Below are positions 45,049 through 56,300 of a stretch of 58,218 nt of DNA, piece by piece (positions within the stretch are counted from its first letter, which is position 1; each line of letters starts with the position of its first letter). Location: positions 1-58,218 of the forward strand of contig NZ_BATJ01000017.1 in NCBI RefSeq assembly GCF_000467125.1, written 5' to 3'. Position numbers and translations under genes: made by a program. This stretch comes from Vibrio proteolyticus NBRC 13287. GTDB taxonomy: Bacteria > Pseudomonadota > Gammaproteobacteria > Enterobacterales > Vibrionaceae. A model generated the notes under the pieces. It was not told where the DNA came from. It ran no database searches and was given only the letters and a program-made list of their open reading frames with translations.

Positions 45049-46785
45049 TTAACGGATTTTAAAACGCCCGACGATACGGCTGAGTGACTCCGAAGTAGTG
45101 CTCAGCTCTTCGCCAACCAGGCGGCTGTCCGATGCATTCTGATTGAGCTGACGGATGATCTCTTGAATCGCTGCCATGTTGCGGCTCACTTCGTCCGTCA
45201 CCTGTTTCTGTTCCAGTGCTGAAGTCGCCATCTGCGCGTTCAATTGGTTGATGTCCGTTACTGAATCGGTGACCGTATTGAGTGAGTCCATCACCTGATT
45301 GGTACGTGACGCGGTTTCTTCACAGCGATTGCGTGTGGTTTCCATCTCGTTGACGACCGTATCGGTGGTTGATCTCAGTTTGGCCAACATATCGTTGATC
45401 TGCGACGTACTGTCCTGAGTTCGTGCCGCGAGCGCACGAACTTCATCCGCCACTACCGCAAAACCACGCCCCTGCTCACCAGCGCGCGCCGCTTCAATCG
45501 CCGCATTGAGCGCCAGCAAGTTGGTCTGTTCTGCGATGTCACCAATAACCTGAAGCACCGAGCTGATCTGCTGAGTATCCTGACTCATGGTCCCTATGGT
45601 TTGCGACATCGAACTGACCTGACTGACCAACAGGTTGACACTGTCTACCGCACTGCCCACGGTCTGTTTAGACTCCTCCGCATACTGAGAGGTTGTATCG
45701 GTCAGGCGAGCGGCGTGATCAGCGCTCTGCTCGACCGAACCGGCCGACGCACTCAGCTCTTCAATCGCGGTGATCGCTTGCTCGGTTTCGATGTTGTGTT
45801 GGTTCAACGTGGTCAGATTAGACGATGACTGCAAGGTGAGATCCTGCACCGCGACGTCAATACGCTGAGCCGATGCCGACACATCTTCAAACATGCTTTG
45901 CAGCTTTGCGATAAAGCGGTTGATGGCATCCGAAATCTGACCAATTTCGTCTTTAGACTCAACGGTTAAGCGCTGAGTGAGATCGCCGTGGCCCTGAGAC
46001 AGTTCCCCCACCACACTTTGCAAACGTAGCAACGGCTTAAAGGAAACATGCAGCAAAACCACACTCAACACGATGATCACCAATGCACTGAGCATTAAAG
46101 CCAGCGTGATTTTCCAGTTCAGTTGATCCGTGTTGGCCTGAATGCTGTCGGTATCGATGTACCCCGTCAGATTCCACTGCTGTCCGCCAACTTCAACTGT
46201 GCGTTCCACTGGGATCAGGTGGCCATTTTGTTTGTTGGAAAAGATCACTGTCTCCCCGGCGGTGAGCTCAACATAACTGCCCTGAGTCGAAAAAGTGGTG
46301 ATCATCGCTCCCAGCTCAGCCAGATTCATGACGAAAAAATCCACCGAATCATCCGGACGTTTGATCGAGAAAGTTAATGTGGGCCCCCCATTGCCGATTG
46401 TGACCGGGCTGATCGCTTGTTCAGCGGTTTGAGCCTGGGCTAAATCGACGTATTTTTGCCCCTGCGTCTCATCCATATTACCGGTTTCATCAAATGCGTA
46501 ACCATTGAACACCTTAACAATTTTGGCAAAGCCAGAGTTGGCCGCCGTATCGGCAATATCCATCATGCTGAAGTTAAGGCTGGTTGCCAGCGACAAACGC
46601 GATGCCAGTTCATCATTGAGCTTTTCTCCAATCAAATTCACATTGTGCGTGATATTTTTGGTGTCAGACTGGTGAATATACGCGCTGATAAAATGGTTAA
46701 CGCTGAGATAAGAAATAAGAATTGTGGTTGTGATTATTGCGACAATCAGCGCAATAATCTTATTTTTGAAAGAGAGATTGGCCAT
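45049..46785 (-). CDS. Methyl-accepting chemotaxis protein with Cache-type sensor
   Basis: A 578-residue chemoreceptor. Membrane helix 1 lies at about 9-31, a periplasmic single Cache-like domain at about 35-210, helix 2 at about 213-235, HAMP at about 238-290, and the long signalling helical hairpin to the end with the highly conserved tip IAEQTNLLALNAAIEAARAGE (near 375-395). No CheR-binding pentapeptide is visible at the C-terminus (ends GRFKIR). GTG at 46788 and ATG at 46785 are both possible starts. It is convergent with the TAXI gene; the ligand is unknown. Confidence 0.94.
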   Translation of the reverse strand: MANLSFKNKIIALIVAIITTTILISYLSVNHFISAYIHQSDTKNITHNVNLIGEKLNDELASRLSLATSLNFSMMDIADTAANSGFAKIVKVFNGYAFDETGNMDETQGQKYVDLAQAQTAEQAISPVTIGNGGPTLTFSIKRPDDSVDFFVMNLAELGAMITTFSTQGSYVELTAGETVIFSNKQNGHLIPVERTVEVGGQQWNLTGYIDTDSIQANTDQLNWKITLALMLSALVIIVLSVVLLHVSFKPLLRLQSVVGELSQGHGDLTQRLTVESKDEIGQISDAINRFIAKLQSMFEDVSASAQRIDVAVQDLTLQSSSNLTTLNQHNIETEQAITAIEELSASAGSVEQSADHAARLTDTTSQYAEESKQTVGSAVDSVNLLVSQVSSMSQTIGTMSQDTQQISSVLQVIGDIAEQTNLLALNAAIEAARAGEQGRGFAVVADEVRALAARTQDSTSQINDMLAKLRSTTDTVVNEMETTRNRCEETASRTNQVMDSLNTVTDSVTDINQLNAQMATSALEQKQVTDEVSRNMAAIQEIIRQLNQNASDSRLVGEELSTTSESLSRIVGRFKIR

Positions 46786-46840
46786 CACACTTTACATCCT
46801 TAAAAGTGACTAAAAATCGTTGCACTCCGGCAACTTAACT

Positions 46841-46913
46841 AACAATCGGCAATTGTTAAAAATTCTTTAACGGCAAATCCTATCCTGTGATGAGTGTATT
46901 GACAATCAATTGT
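46841..46913. promoter_or_regulatory. Two ACAAT/ATTGT palindromes upstream of the chemoreceptor
   Basis: AACAAT-CGGCA-ATTGTT (46841-46857) and ACAAT-CA-ATTGT (46902-46913) lie in the 147-bp gap between the chemoreceptor start and the TauE-like stop. Similar arms suggest one regulator. Family not recognised. Confidence 0.4.
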
Positions 46914-46932
46914 TTCAACAATGAAACAGGCG

Positions 46933-47700
46933 CTAGCGGAAATAAATATCCCAAAAGAAATACACGGTAATGACAATACTCGATAACGTCACAAACCCAC
47001 GGACATACTGTTGAGGAATCTTGCGTGAAACTCTGGCAGCCAGGTAACCGCCAACCAGTGTACCGACCATCACCACGATACCTCTTGGCCAGTCAATCGA
47101 ACCATCCAACACAAAGATCACGATGGCGATCAGGGCAACGCAAGACGAGACCAGCAACTTGAGCCCATTCATCACATTGATGTTTTGGTAACCCGCCAGC
47201 GACAAGTAACTCAGTACAATAATACCGAGACCAGCATTAAAGAAACCGCCATACGCTGACACGGCGACCAACAACAATGCCAACAGCACCGCTCCCAGAC
47301 GGCCCGCGTGTTTGTGCTCAACCGCCAGCGATGTCACCCACTGATGGATCTGACGGCCACACACAAACAATATCGTTGCAAAAAGCAGTAACCACGGAAT
47401 CGCTTCCAGAAACAGTTGCTCCGGGGTATTAAGCAGTAAATATGCCCCTAACGCGCCCCCGAACGTGCTGAAGACCACGGTGCGGCGCAAACCGCGCGGA
47501 TCTTCGCGGATATCACGACGAAAACCGTATGCCCCGCTCAAATAACCCGCACATGCAGCAAAAGTATTGGTTGCGTTAGCCGCAATGGGCGGTACACCAA
47601 CAAACATCAACGCCGGAAAGGTAATGAAACTGCCCCCTCCTGCGACTGAATTCAGAATGCCGCCGATCACACCGGCCACAAACAGTAAAAGCCACTCCAT
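46933..47700 (-). CDS. TauE/SafE-family membrane permease
   Basis: A 255-residue inner-membrane protein with about eight helices and the two family repeats; the first is GVIGGILNSVAGGGSFITFPAL (about 9-30), the second GGFFNAGLGIIVLSYL (near 148). Family members export or import organosulfonates, sulfite or sulfoacetate; the substrate here is unknown. The ATG at 47700 is chosen because the hydrophobic core begins there; an upstream in-frame extension would be Cys-rich and non-hydrophobic and would lie across a terminator. Confidence 0.88.
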   Translation of the reverse strand: MEWLLLFVAGVIGGILNSVAGGGSFITFPALMFVGVPPIAANATNTFAACAGYLSGAYGFRRDIREDPRGLRRTVVFSTFGGALGAYLLLNTPEQLFLEAIPWLLLFATILFVCGRQIHQWVTSLAVEHKHAGRLGAVLLALLLVAVSAYGGFFNAGLGIIVLSYLSLAGYQNINVMNGLKLLVSSCVALIAIVIFVLDGSIDWPRGIVVMVGTLVGGYLAARVSRKIPQQYVRGFVTLSSIVITVYFFWDIYFR

Positions 47701-47796
47701 GCTCACCGTCGTCCTTGTTAAATAGATGTGAATCATCAAGATACACGTAGTGTCATGACCGACACAAGGGCACGTCTCACATTGGGCAACCCGCAT

Positions 47797-47818
47797 AAAA
47801 AAGCAGGGTTTCCCCTGC
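47797..47818 (-). terminator. Terminator of MOSC gene
   Basis: GCAGGG-GAAA-CCCTGC on the minus strand, followed by TTTTTT, 15 bp after the stop. Confidence 0.8.
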
Positions 47819-47832
47819 CTGTTCAAATCCGT

Positions 47833-48516
47833 TTATCCGGCGTGTCCTAATAAACGAAAGTTCCAGTTTTCAACCTCACCTGTCTCTATCCGGCTAAGAA
47901 TTTTCTCTTTCCAGCTGTGAGAGAGCGCGCTCTGAGCTAGCAGCTTTTCGAGCCCCTGAGGATTGAGCGGATTACCAAAGTAGAGTTCGCACACCTGCCG
48001 AATAGACATCGCGTTCTCCGGGCGTTCGATCAGCTCAAGTGGTGCGTTGACACTCACCCGGCCAGGCTGAATAACGCGATACAGCCAGCCACACCGACTG
48101 ACGGCCTGCATATCCACAGAAAACTGCTCCACACCCCAACGTTTACTCAGTTTGTAGCAAGGCGAGCGTGGCTGGCTAACTTCAATAATGGCGTCTCCCC
48201 AACGATAGCGATCACCGATGTAGACCGTTTTTTCTGTCATTCCCTCAGAGCTGAGGTTCTCACCCATGCCTGGTGCTCGCCACTGGTCGTCTGTCTTATA
48301 CTTGCTTTGCCAGTACGCATAATGCTCGGAAGGATACTGATGCAGTGCACGTTCACTGCCGCCGTGGAAACGGGTTTCGGCACATTCATCCCCTTCAATT
48401 CCCGTGGTGGTCAGAAATACCTCTTCGGACACCGGCTGTTTATCCATCGCCGTTGTCATCCCATAGCTCTGTTTCACTTGTCCGCGATAAACGCCTGTCA
48501 GATAAAATGTGGTCAT
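47833..48516 (-). CDS. MOSC-domain protein, YiiM-like
   Basis: A 227-residue soluble protein. The MOSC domain (about 35-165) includes GIEGDECAETRFHGGSERALHQYP and the single conserved Cys in QPRSPCYKLSKRWG, the presumed sulfur/molybdenum-cofactor ligand. A C-terminal helical 3-alpha tail (from about 170) is typical of YiiM. YiiM in E. coli gives molybdenum-dependent resistance to N-hydroxylated bases such as 6-hydroxylaminopurine. Start at 48516 with AAGGAGG. Single-gene unit. Confidence 0.9.
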   Translation of the reverse strand: MTTFYLTGVYRGQVKQSYGMTTAMDKQPVSEEVFLTTTGIEGDECAETRFHGGSERALHQYPSEHYAYWQSKYKTDDQWRAPGMGENLSSEGMTEKTVYIGDRYRWGDAIIEVSQPRSPCYKLSKRWGVEQFSVDMQAVSRCGWLYRVIQPGRVSVNAPLELIERPENAMSIRQVCELYFGNPLNPQGLEKLLAQSALSHSWKEKILSRIETGEVENWNFRLLGHAG

Positions 48517-48650
48517 GCCCGCCTCCTTGTGCTGGAACACATAGTGTAACTCAATCCGCTAAGCAAATGAAAACAAGCACATATCTCGACAGCACGGTTT
48601 TTTCCGGATAAAGTCATCTAACAATTCAATCACATGCCGGAACCAAGTTC

Positions 48651-49373
48651 ATGAATTCTGTAATCGATACCATTCTTTCTCACCGTTCCATTCGCAAGTA
48701 CACAGGCGAACCTATCAGCAAAGCAGATCTGGATACCATTATTCAGTCGGGACTGGCGGCATCATCTTCGAGTATGTTGCAGGTCGTTTCTGTTATTCGG
48801 GTAACGGACAGTGATAAGCGTAAAGCATTAGCTCATCTCGCCGGCGATCAGGCCTACGTAGAGAATGCGGCCGAATTTTTGGTGTTCTGTATCGACTACC
48901 AACGTCATTTTGAACTGAACAATGACGTCAAACCGGACTTTACCGAGCTGATGCTGATCGGAGCGATTGATGCGGGTATTATGGCGCAGAACTGCCTGCT
49001 GGCCGCCGAATCTCTGGGGCTTGGCGGTGTTTACATCGGTGGTCTGAGAAACTGTGTGAACGAAGTCGACGAGCTGCTGGGTATGCCAACGCATACCGCG
49101 GTGCTGTTTGGTATGTGTCTTGGGCACCCTGATCAAAACCCGGAACTGAAACCACGCCTGCCAGCCAAAGTCATCATGCATGAAAATCAGTATCAGACGC
49201 TTGATCACTCCGATATTGAGGCGTATGACCAAACCATGCTGGACTACTACGGCAAACGGTCCAGCAATCAGAAATCAGAAACCTGGTCCGAACAGGTCAC
49301 CAGTAAACTGGCCGGAGAGTCGCGGCCACACATTCTGCCTTACCTTAATCGCAAAGGGCTGGCCAAACGCTAG
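48651..49373 (+). CDS. nfsA: NfsA-like oxygen-insensitive NADPH nitroreductase
   Basis: A 240-residue FMN flavoenzyme. The FMN phosphate motif HRSIRKY (about 11-17), SSMLQVVSVIRV (about 38-49) and GLGGVYIGGLRN (about 124-135) are those of the NfsA/FRP family, and the C-terminal basic RKGLAKR resembles NfsA/Frp tails. Reduces nitro compounds and quinones by two-electron steps; Vibrio FRP-type flavin reductases are the close alternative. Divergent from the MOSC gene. Confidence 0.88.
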   Translation: MNSVIDTILSHRSIRKYTGEPISKADLDTIIQSGLAASSSSMLQVVSVIRVTDSDKRKALAHLAGDQAYVENAAEFLVFCIDYQRHFELNNDVKPDFTELMLIGAIDAGIMAQNCLLAAESLGLGGVYIGGLRNCVNEVDELLGMPTHTAVLFGMCLGHPDQNPELKPRLPAKVIMHENQYQTLDHSDIEAYDQTMLDYYGKRSSNQKSETWSEQVTSKLAGESRPHILPYLNRKGLAKR

Positions 49374-49403
49374 TCTTGGTCGAGGTCGGTGTCTTTATCG
49401 GCC

Positions 49404-50237
49404 TCATTTATCCAGTTTATCAAACACCGCTCGCCACTCGCTCAGTTCATCGCGAAAATACCGAGTCTGACGTGAGTTCATCGAACGCACTATGGCTACC
49501 AGTTTTTTCCGCGCCACATTGCGATTAAACGCCATCTTCTGAGTCAGCTCATCTGAATAATAGCTGTCGTAATTGAACATCAGCCGATTAAATCTGGGTT
49601 GAAAATAGGTGAGATCATCACGCCGGATAAGCAGAGTGTGCAGTTCACTGCGCATTTGACGCTGATGCTCTATCCACGCTGGGCTGGTAATTTCCACCTC
49701 ATTTGCCCACTGGCGGACCAACTGATGTTGTTGATCATTTAATCTGCCCAGCCACTGCTCTAGACGCTCAGTGATCCGCTCTTGATAGTGCTCTCGGTGC
49801 TGCTTGTCGCTGCGCGATTCGCGCTTGCGACGAAAGTCTTCCTGTTTGTCAGTCAGATTGTCTATAAATTCATTCACTTGTTCATCACTGAGCTGACGAG
49901 TCAGCGCGTACACATCCGGCGCTGCGCGGGAGATCAAACGTTGAGTATGTTGCTGAAAGCTCTGCTCTTCTCGTTCAAGCTGTGCGAGAGTGAACTGACT
50001 AGGCTCCATCGTCTCCAACCGTTGCAAATGCACCTTGTACGTAGGCAGCTCTTCTTGTTTGAGCCAGTCCTTCCACAAATCAACGCGCTGTGTGATCACT
50101 GTCTCCTGCTCATCGGTCAGATCAACGTAATCTTCCACGTAATCGATAACAAACCAATCCATATTGTTGTACACAAATTGCGTTCCGCATCCAGCCAGCA
50201 GAACCAATACCAATAACGCACCAAGCCTGGGGTTCAT
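49404..50237 (-). CDS. DUF6279-like lipoprotein
   Basis: A 277-residue lipoprotein. The signal peptide ends in the lipobox LLAGC with Cys17. The mature part is very charged and almost wholly alpha-helical, and starts with the family hallmark YNNMDWFVIDYVEDYVDLTDEQE. A middle section rich in Arg/Lys/Glu/Gln follows. An Asn or Gln after Cys would favour the outer membrane; here Gly18-Thr19 follow. Function unknown. GAGGA Shine-Dalgarno supports the start. Confidence 0.82.
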   Translation of the reverse strand: MNPRLGALLVLVLLAGCGTQFVYNNMDWFVIDYVEDYVDLTDEQETVITQRVDLWKDWLKQEELPTYKVHLQRLETMEPSQFTLAQLEREEQSFQQHTQRLISRAAPDVYALTRQLSDEQVNEFIDNLTDKQEDFRRKRESRSDKQHREHYQERITERLEQWLGRLNDQQHQLVRQWANEVEITSPAWIEHQRQMRSELHTLLIRRDDLTYFQPRFNRLMFNYDSYYSDELTQKMAFNRNVARKKLVAIVRSMNSRQTRYFRDELSEWRAVFDKLDK

Positions 50238-50318
50238 GTTGAGTCCTCACCTGAAATGTACTTGAGCTGCTGCTTAACACTATAGCAGCCCGCCGGCAGT
50301 CTCATGCCAGACAAAGAA

Positions 50319-50344
50319 AAACGCCGCTCTGAAGAGCGGCGTTT
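50319..50344 (-). terminator. Terminator of the giant adhesin gene
   Basis: AAACGCCGCTC-TTC-AGAGCGGCGTTT type stem on the minus strand followed by TTCTTTG. Confidence 0.85.
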
Positions 50345-50351
50345 AGCGGGG

Positions 50352-53300
50352 TTACATATCATGTTGGATGATGTTGTTCTGCAACAAGGTATCTACTATC
50401 TGTGTCGAGCTCATGTTGGAGAAGTCCAGCTGAGAACCCAGATCTTCCACCACAATCGTCTGCGTCACGTCATTATCCGTTGTGATCTCCAGTGACACAT
50501 TGTTGGTCGACTGATCCCAGCTCGCATCGATCTGATCCGACAGCGCAGACAACAGTTGATCCATCGGCACCGTCTTGAGATCGGAAATCACATCGCGCAG
50601 GTCGATACTGTCTCCTTCAGCAATGCTGAAATCCGTGATGGTATCGGTCACACCGCCATCCACACTGTCTTCGGTCCAGCGGAAAATATCGCTGCCGGCA
50701 CCGCCAGTCAGAATGTCCGATCCCAAACCACCGATCAAAACGTCATCGCCGTCACCCCCCACCAGAGTATCGTTACCGGCTCCGCCTTCAATCAGGTCGT
50801 TGCCGTCGCCCGCCGTCAGATGAATACCGGAGTCATCCCCCGACAACCAACTGTCTTCAGTTGCTGCGGATTTATCGATATCTGTGCCATCCCCGGTCAC
50901 CTCTAACTGGATATGGATAGGTGCCGACTCCGCCGTATCATTGTTGCTCTCGGTCGAAATTGCCGTCACGCTGATATCGTGTATCCCTTGACCCGCACCA
51001 GTAATGGTCAGCGAATCAATTTCGTCAGCTGGTACGATCCAATGCGTTCCGTCGAAACTGATACCGGAACTGATCGCCGCGCTCGAGATCGTGGCATCTG
51101 CCGGGACATTGCTCAGTTGTAACGTCAGCACTTCATCCAAATCGGTCAATGCTGCCATAATGCCGACCAATGCCAGTCCCTGAGCACTAACGCTCTGGCT
51201 GGCGGTGATCTGCTTGACGTAGTTGAAATTCGGATCAATGTTCAGGATTGGCGTATCGGCCACGCGCTGCACATCAATATCAAAGGTCTGCTCATCGCTC
51301 AGCGCACCTTCGCCGACTTGTGAATAAACACCGTTGTCGTCCGCTCTGACTGTCAGTGCAATCTGATCCGAAACAACTTCGCTGGCATCGACAAACACAC
51401 CACTGGCCGGGTCATTCGAAGACAGCACTGCATTGATGTCATCCAGCGTTCCCATCAGGATCACCTGACCAGGCAAACCAGAGCCCTGAGTCACACCACT
51501 GCCGGCCGGCAACACCACGTCCAGATCGCCGTCCGAGATACTCAGCGTCACGGTAATCACGTCGTTGACATGAGCCGCATCGTAGTCCACATCGCTGACA
51601 CTGATCCCGCTGATTTTCTGCGCGCTGTCTTCCATGATCGAGCTGGTTACCGCGCTGCCATCGATCACCGGCGCATCATTGGTTGCCAGGACGTCAATCT
51701 GTGCGCTGCCAGCTACCGTTTGCGGATCTGCAACACCGTTGGTGGTGCCGTCATCGGTAATGTCGTACGTGAAGCTCACCGTCCCATAGAAGTCCTGAGC
51801 TGGAGTGAATACCCAGTGACCGCTCGCCGCGTCAAACACAACGGTGCCCATCGCCGGATCGCTCACCTGAACATTACTGACCGTCAGGTTGTCATTCTCT
51901 ACATCCGTAGCATTGGCCAGCAACTGGTCGGAAGTAATCACCACCGGGCCACCATCTTCCAGCGCATCCGGTAACGACACCAATGACGTTTCTGGCGCAT
52001 CGTTCACTTCCGTCACCGTAATCACAAAACCGCCGCTGTTGGTGCTTGAGGTTGAATCATCACCAGGAATAACCACACCTTCATTGCCCTGGTCATCCAC
52101 TGTCATCGATACATTCACGTCACCATTGAAGTCCGGCTCCGGCTGGAAGATCACCAGTCCGCCAGTCAGCGCGCTGTTGATCTCGTCGACCGTACCACGA
52201 ATTTCGATTGATGCTGTGCCGTCACCGTTAACGGTCAGATTCCCAAGGAACGCCGGATCCAGATTGAGAATGCCGCTGTCAACACTCAGGGTTAAGACGT
52301 ACTCCGCATTCGGATCATCCAGCTCGGCATCCACGTCAGCAATCGTGAAGTCCTTGAGAAGGATGGTCGAGTCTTCCGTCATCTCAACATCCGTAATGTC
52401 GTTAAACACTGGCTGATCGTTGACCGCATCGACTTTCACGTTGACATCGAACTCCTGTGCAGGCCCCAGGTTCTGTGACCCATCCAGGCCGGTATCAACC
52501 GACTGCACTTTAACATGCAGCGACTCGGCCCAGTTGTTGCTGTTCGCATCACCGGAATTGAAAACAATGCTATCCAGGCTCTGCGCATCGACTTCCAGTA
52601 CCCAAACGCCACCGCCCATATTGGCACCCAATGTGCCATCCGGCAGCGAAATAGAGGCGCCATCCGGCACTCCGGAAATCTCCAGACGCAGCGTTTCCGG
52701 ATTGTTTTCGGTGACATTACCACTGTCGCCAATCGAGTCCTGATTGTCCGTTACCGACGCTTTGATATCGATTTCGATATTCTCACCTTCACGGCCTGAC
52801 ACATTGGTATCCGGTTCCACATCCACAATGTCACCGATCGGATTCACCGTAACTTTGAAGCTGCCCGTATGTTCAGTCGGAACACCCAATAACTCTTCCT
52901 GAGTAAACACCGTTAGGCCAAGTTCAACCTCACCACTGAAGTTTTTCGGCGGTTTGATCTCAATCGCACTCAGGTCAATCGAGGTTTGATCCGGATTCTT
53001 AAGCTGGATGCTCCACTCACCATTGCCATTGTTCTTCACCACAAAATCGGGAGAATTTGACTGGATGACAAAATCGGTCGGTACACCGGTCAGCTTCATC
53101 GACACAAATTCTTCCGAACCATCGGTATCGGTCAGTGTCACCGTCAGACCAGAAGCCCCATCGTTAAGCGAAATCCAGCTGTCTTCGTCGCCTACTACTT
53201 CGAACGGTTGATCAGGATCCATACCAGAAATGATGATGTCATCCACCACTGGCGTGACTTCAAATGAAACACTGCTGTCAAACTCTTTGGTATCGCTGTG

Positions 53301-56300
53301 CGTCTCACCTGTGGTGTCGTCGAACGTGACACTGTCTGTGATCTTACCGCTGATCTCGATCGTCACGGTATTCTGGCCATTGCCCGTCGGATAGTTCGGA
53401 CCGGGTTTAAACAATACATTGTCCAGAGCGCCAGCGTCGATCTCGGCTTCGCTGAAGGTCAACGTCGTGCCCAGACTATTACCATCTGCATCAACGAATT
53501 CACCCATGGCACTGTCTGGAATGGTCAGCGTGATCTCGGTCAGTTTCTCGACACCGCCATCCGTCAGACTGGTCGATTGATCGGCAAAATCAGCCGAGAA
53601 GTCCAGTTGGATAATGCCATCTTCGTACCCCACACCATCATTGGTCGGAGTGTCGTTGTCCAAGTCTGTCGGTTGTTTGTTTCCATCCAGGCCCAGGGTA
53701 CCTTTGATGTTGACGCTGAAATCAGGCACCAAGCTAGTATCCAGCGGCTGATCGCCAGCATCCGGTACATCCGCCAGCGGATAAACCTGCACCGGAATCT
53801 CTTCGACGACGTATTTCTCATCACCGGACTCTTGATCTGTGGTAACAAACTGAACCGGCAGTTTAAAGTCACCAGAGTAATCTTCGGGTAAATGCAGTAC
53901 TAAGCCATCCAGGCCGGTAATGTTACCATCAGCGTCGACCCCGGCTTTGAACACGTACTTACCGTTAATAAAGTCGACATCCGTAGAACTAATGTAGCTA
54001 CCTGCTGGCAGATCGCCGGCATCAATCACAATGGTCAGCTCATCAACCGCATCATCGTGGTTGCTGACAGATATCATCGACCCTAACTGAGCCCCGAGAT
54101 CGATTTCGTTGTCTTCACTCCCGGACACGATGCCGTTGCCGTCATAGACAATGTCAGCCGCGATGCTGTCCACGGGTGTCAATTCAGTCGGGAACTCTAG
54201 TTCAACATGCATCTCACGGACCTCCGTGGAATCTTTTTCCACCGAGTCTTCACCCCTGTCTTTTACCTGGGCAGAGATCGTGATACCAATTTTGCTGGTT
54301 GGGTCATTGTCACTGGAATCATTTGGCGTTAAATCCAGTCCGGCTGGCGCCTTGATTGAGAAGTTTGCTTCATCGGTAATGACCCAGCGTCCATTGCCTT
54401 CGTTTACCGCACCAGTGATCAATAGCTGGCTGAGCACATCAGGATCGGTAATATCAAATTGCACCACCAGTTGTGTGACCACTTCATCGGAAGACAGATC
54501 AAACTCCTGATACTTGATGATATTGGCTCCGGCCTCACCACCATCAGAATCATTGATGGTAAAGCTGATGCTGCCTTTGTCGTCAGATTGCACAGTGTGA
54601 ATCACCGTGCCGTCTGGCTGGGTCAACACTAGTTTTTCATCCGTCGCATCATTGCCCGTGTTATTTTCCGGCTCAACAATCGGGTTCACGGTCACATTGA
54701 CGCTGCCACTAATGGTTTTTTCGACAATGCCTTCACCCGGATTTCCGGCGTCCACGTATTCGTGGTCAATCTCTTTCACGTTAACCGAGGTGTTGAGCGT
54801 GAAGTCCTTACTGGAGTCTTCTTCCAGCTGAACCTGAATATAGCCATGTTGAGTAATGCGCGCAGAGAAATCCTGCTCACTTTCCCCTGGATTTGGTTCT
54901 AGGATCAATTTTCCGTCGGCGGTCAGTGCCACTGGTTGCCCATCGACAAACACGGTACTGCCTGCCGGGAAGCCATCGATCTCAAGATGCGTGAAGAACT
55001 CATCACTGTCCGGGCTCTGAGTCTGCGTCGGCTGCCAGTCAATATTAATGCGCGTGTCTTCGTCACCTTCTGAGCCAACCACGTAGCCGTCCTGCGCATC
55101 AATCACAGGCTTGACTTTGATCACCACCTGAGTCTCCACTTCGCGCGTGTGACCGTCGTTTTCGGTAACCACCACGGTGGCGGTGATGTTGATGTTCTCA
55201 GTTGATGAATGCGTCGGGCGCACCACAATGCCGGAATCAAAATTGGCTCCGGTGATATTGGCTTCATACATAGGTTCGCCGTTCGCATCGTACCCGACAA
55301 ACGTCAAGTTGACGTTCTGACCGTTGCTGTCGTAAATCTCCACCCCCGCCGGGATGTTGGACAGGACAACCGACAGCGTTTCGGAGTGATCCTGCGGTGT
55401 ATCGGCCGCTTCACCAGAAACGAAGGTGAAATTGATGTGCGCTTCGGAGTTCTCTTCAATCGTGGTCTGAACGCCTTTTACGCCGTCCACATCAATGGAT
55501 TCCCATTGCGTCGGGCCGTCATCAGACACGTTGACGTCCGGCATGTCCGCCACACCTTTGACTGCAACATTAACTGTTTTCGAGCCCAACGAGGTTTCAT
55601 CCACCACCGTACCGGTCGAGAGGTCGGCCGTGTCTTTGACAATACCTTCCACTTTGAACGAAAAGTCTTCGTTACTATTGAGCGGCGGCAGCACTTCAAC
55701 CTGATCCAGGTACGCTTCCGGTACTTCGTAGTACAGCAGGTTGCCCTGATCATCAAAGACTTCCTGAATCGGATTATCTGCCGGATCACCCAGCCAAATC
55801 ATGGTAACGCCATCAAGAGTAAAATCCGAAATACGTACAAACATGCTTTCTGAGCCATCGCCATCCGGCGACGCGGTCATGGTAATCACTTCGCTAAGAA
55901 GCAAGGGATCGTGTTCCGTGGTTGGATCAACCGCATCCTGATGCGATGCATTGTCCTCAAAGATACTGATGCGATTGACACTGAAGCTGCCTTTATCGGC
56001 AACAGGCGCCACATCAATCACAATCTGTTCCGTCTCCGACCGTGCCGACTCTTTACCGCTGACTGCATTTTCGCTTTCAGTGGTGATCGCCGTAACATCG
56101 AGCTTGATCTGACCGGAGAAATTGTCTGCCGGGTCAACCTGAACCTGATCGATACGGCTGGCGTCGACCAAATAAGTGCCGTCGGCCTGCTGCGGGATCG
56201 GTGAACCATCCGAGTAAACCAGCGTAGCGTTGTCGCCGCCTTCTACAAACTTCAGCTCGTAGACAATCGCTTCCGGATTACTGGTGTCCTGAGTTTCGGC

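Noticed and set aside
50685..50804. RTX nonapeptide coding repeats as a CRISPR-like or satellite array
   Set aside because: The period follows codons and the unit is degenerate; it is a protein repeat, not a DNA repeat.
53298..55853. Long plus-strand frames opposite the giant adhesin
   Set aside because: Expected by-products of a biased, acidic repeat gene; rich in Ile/Arg/His with no motif.
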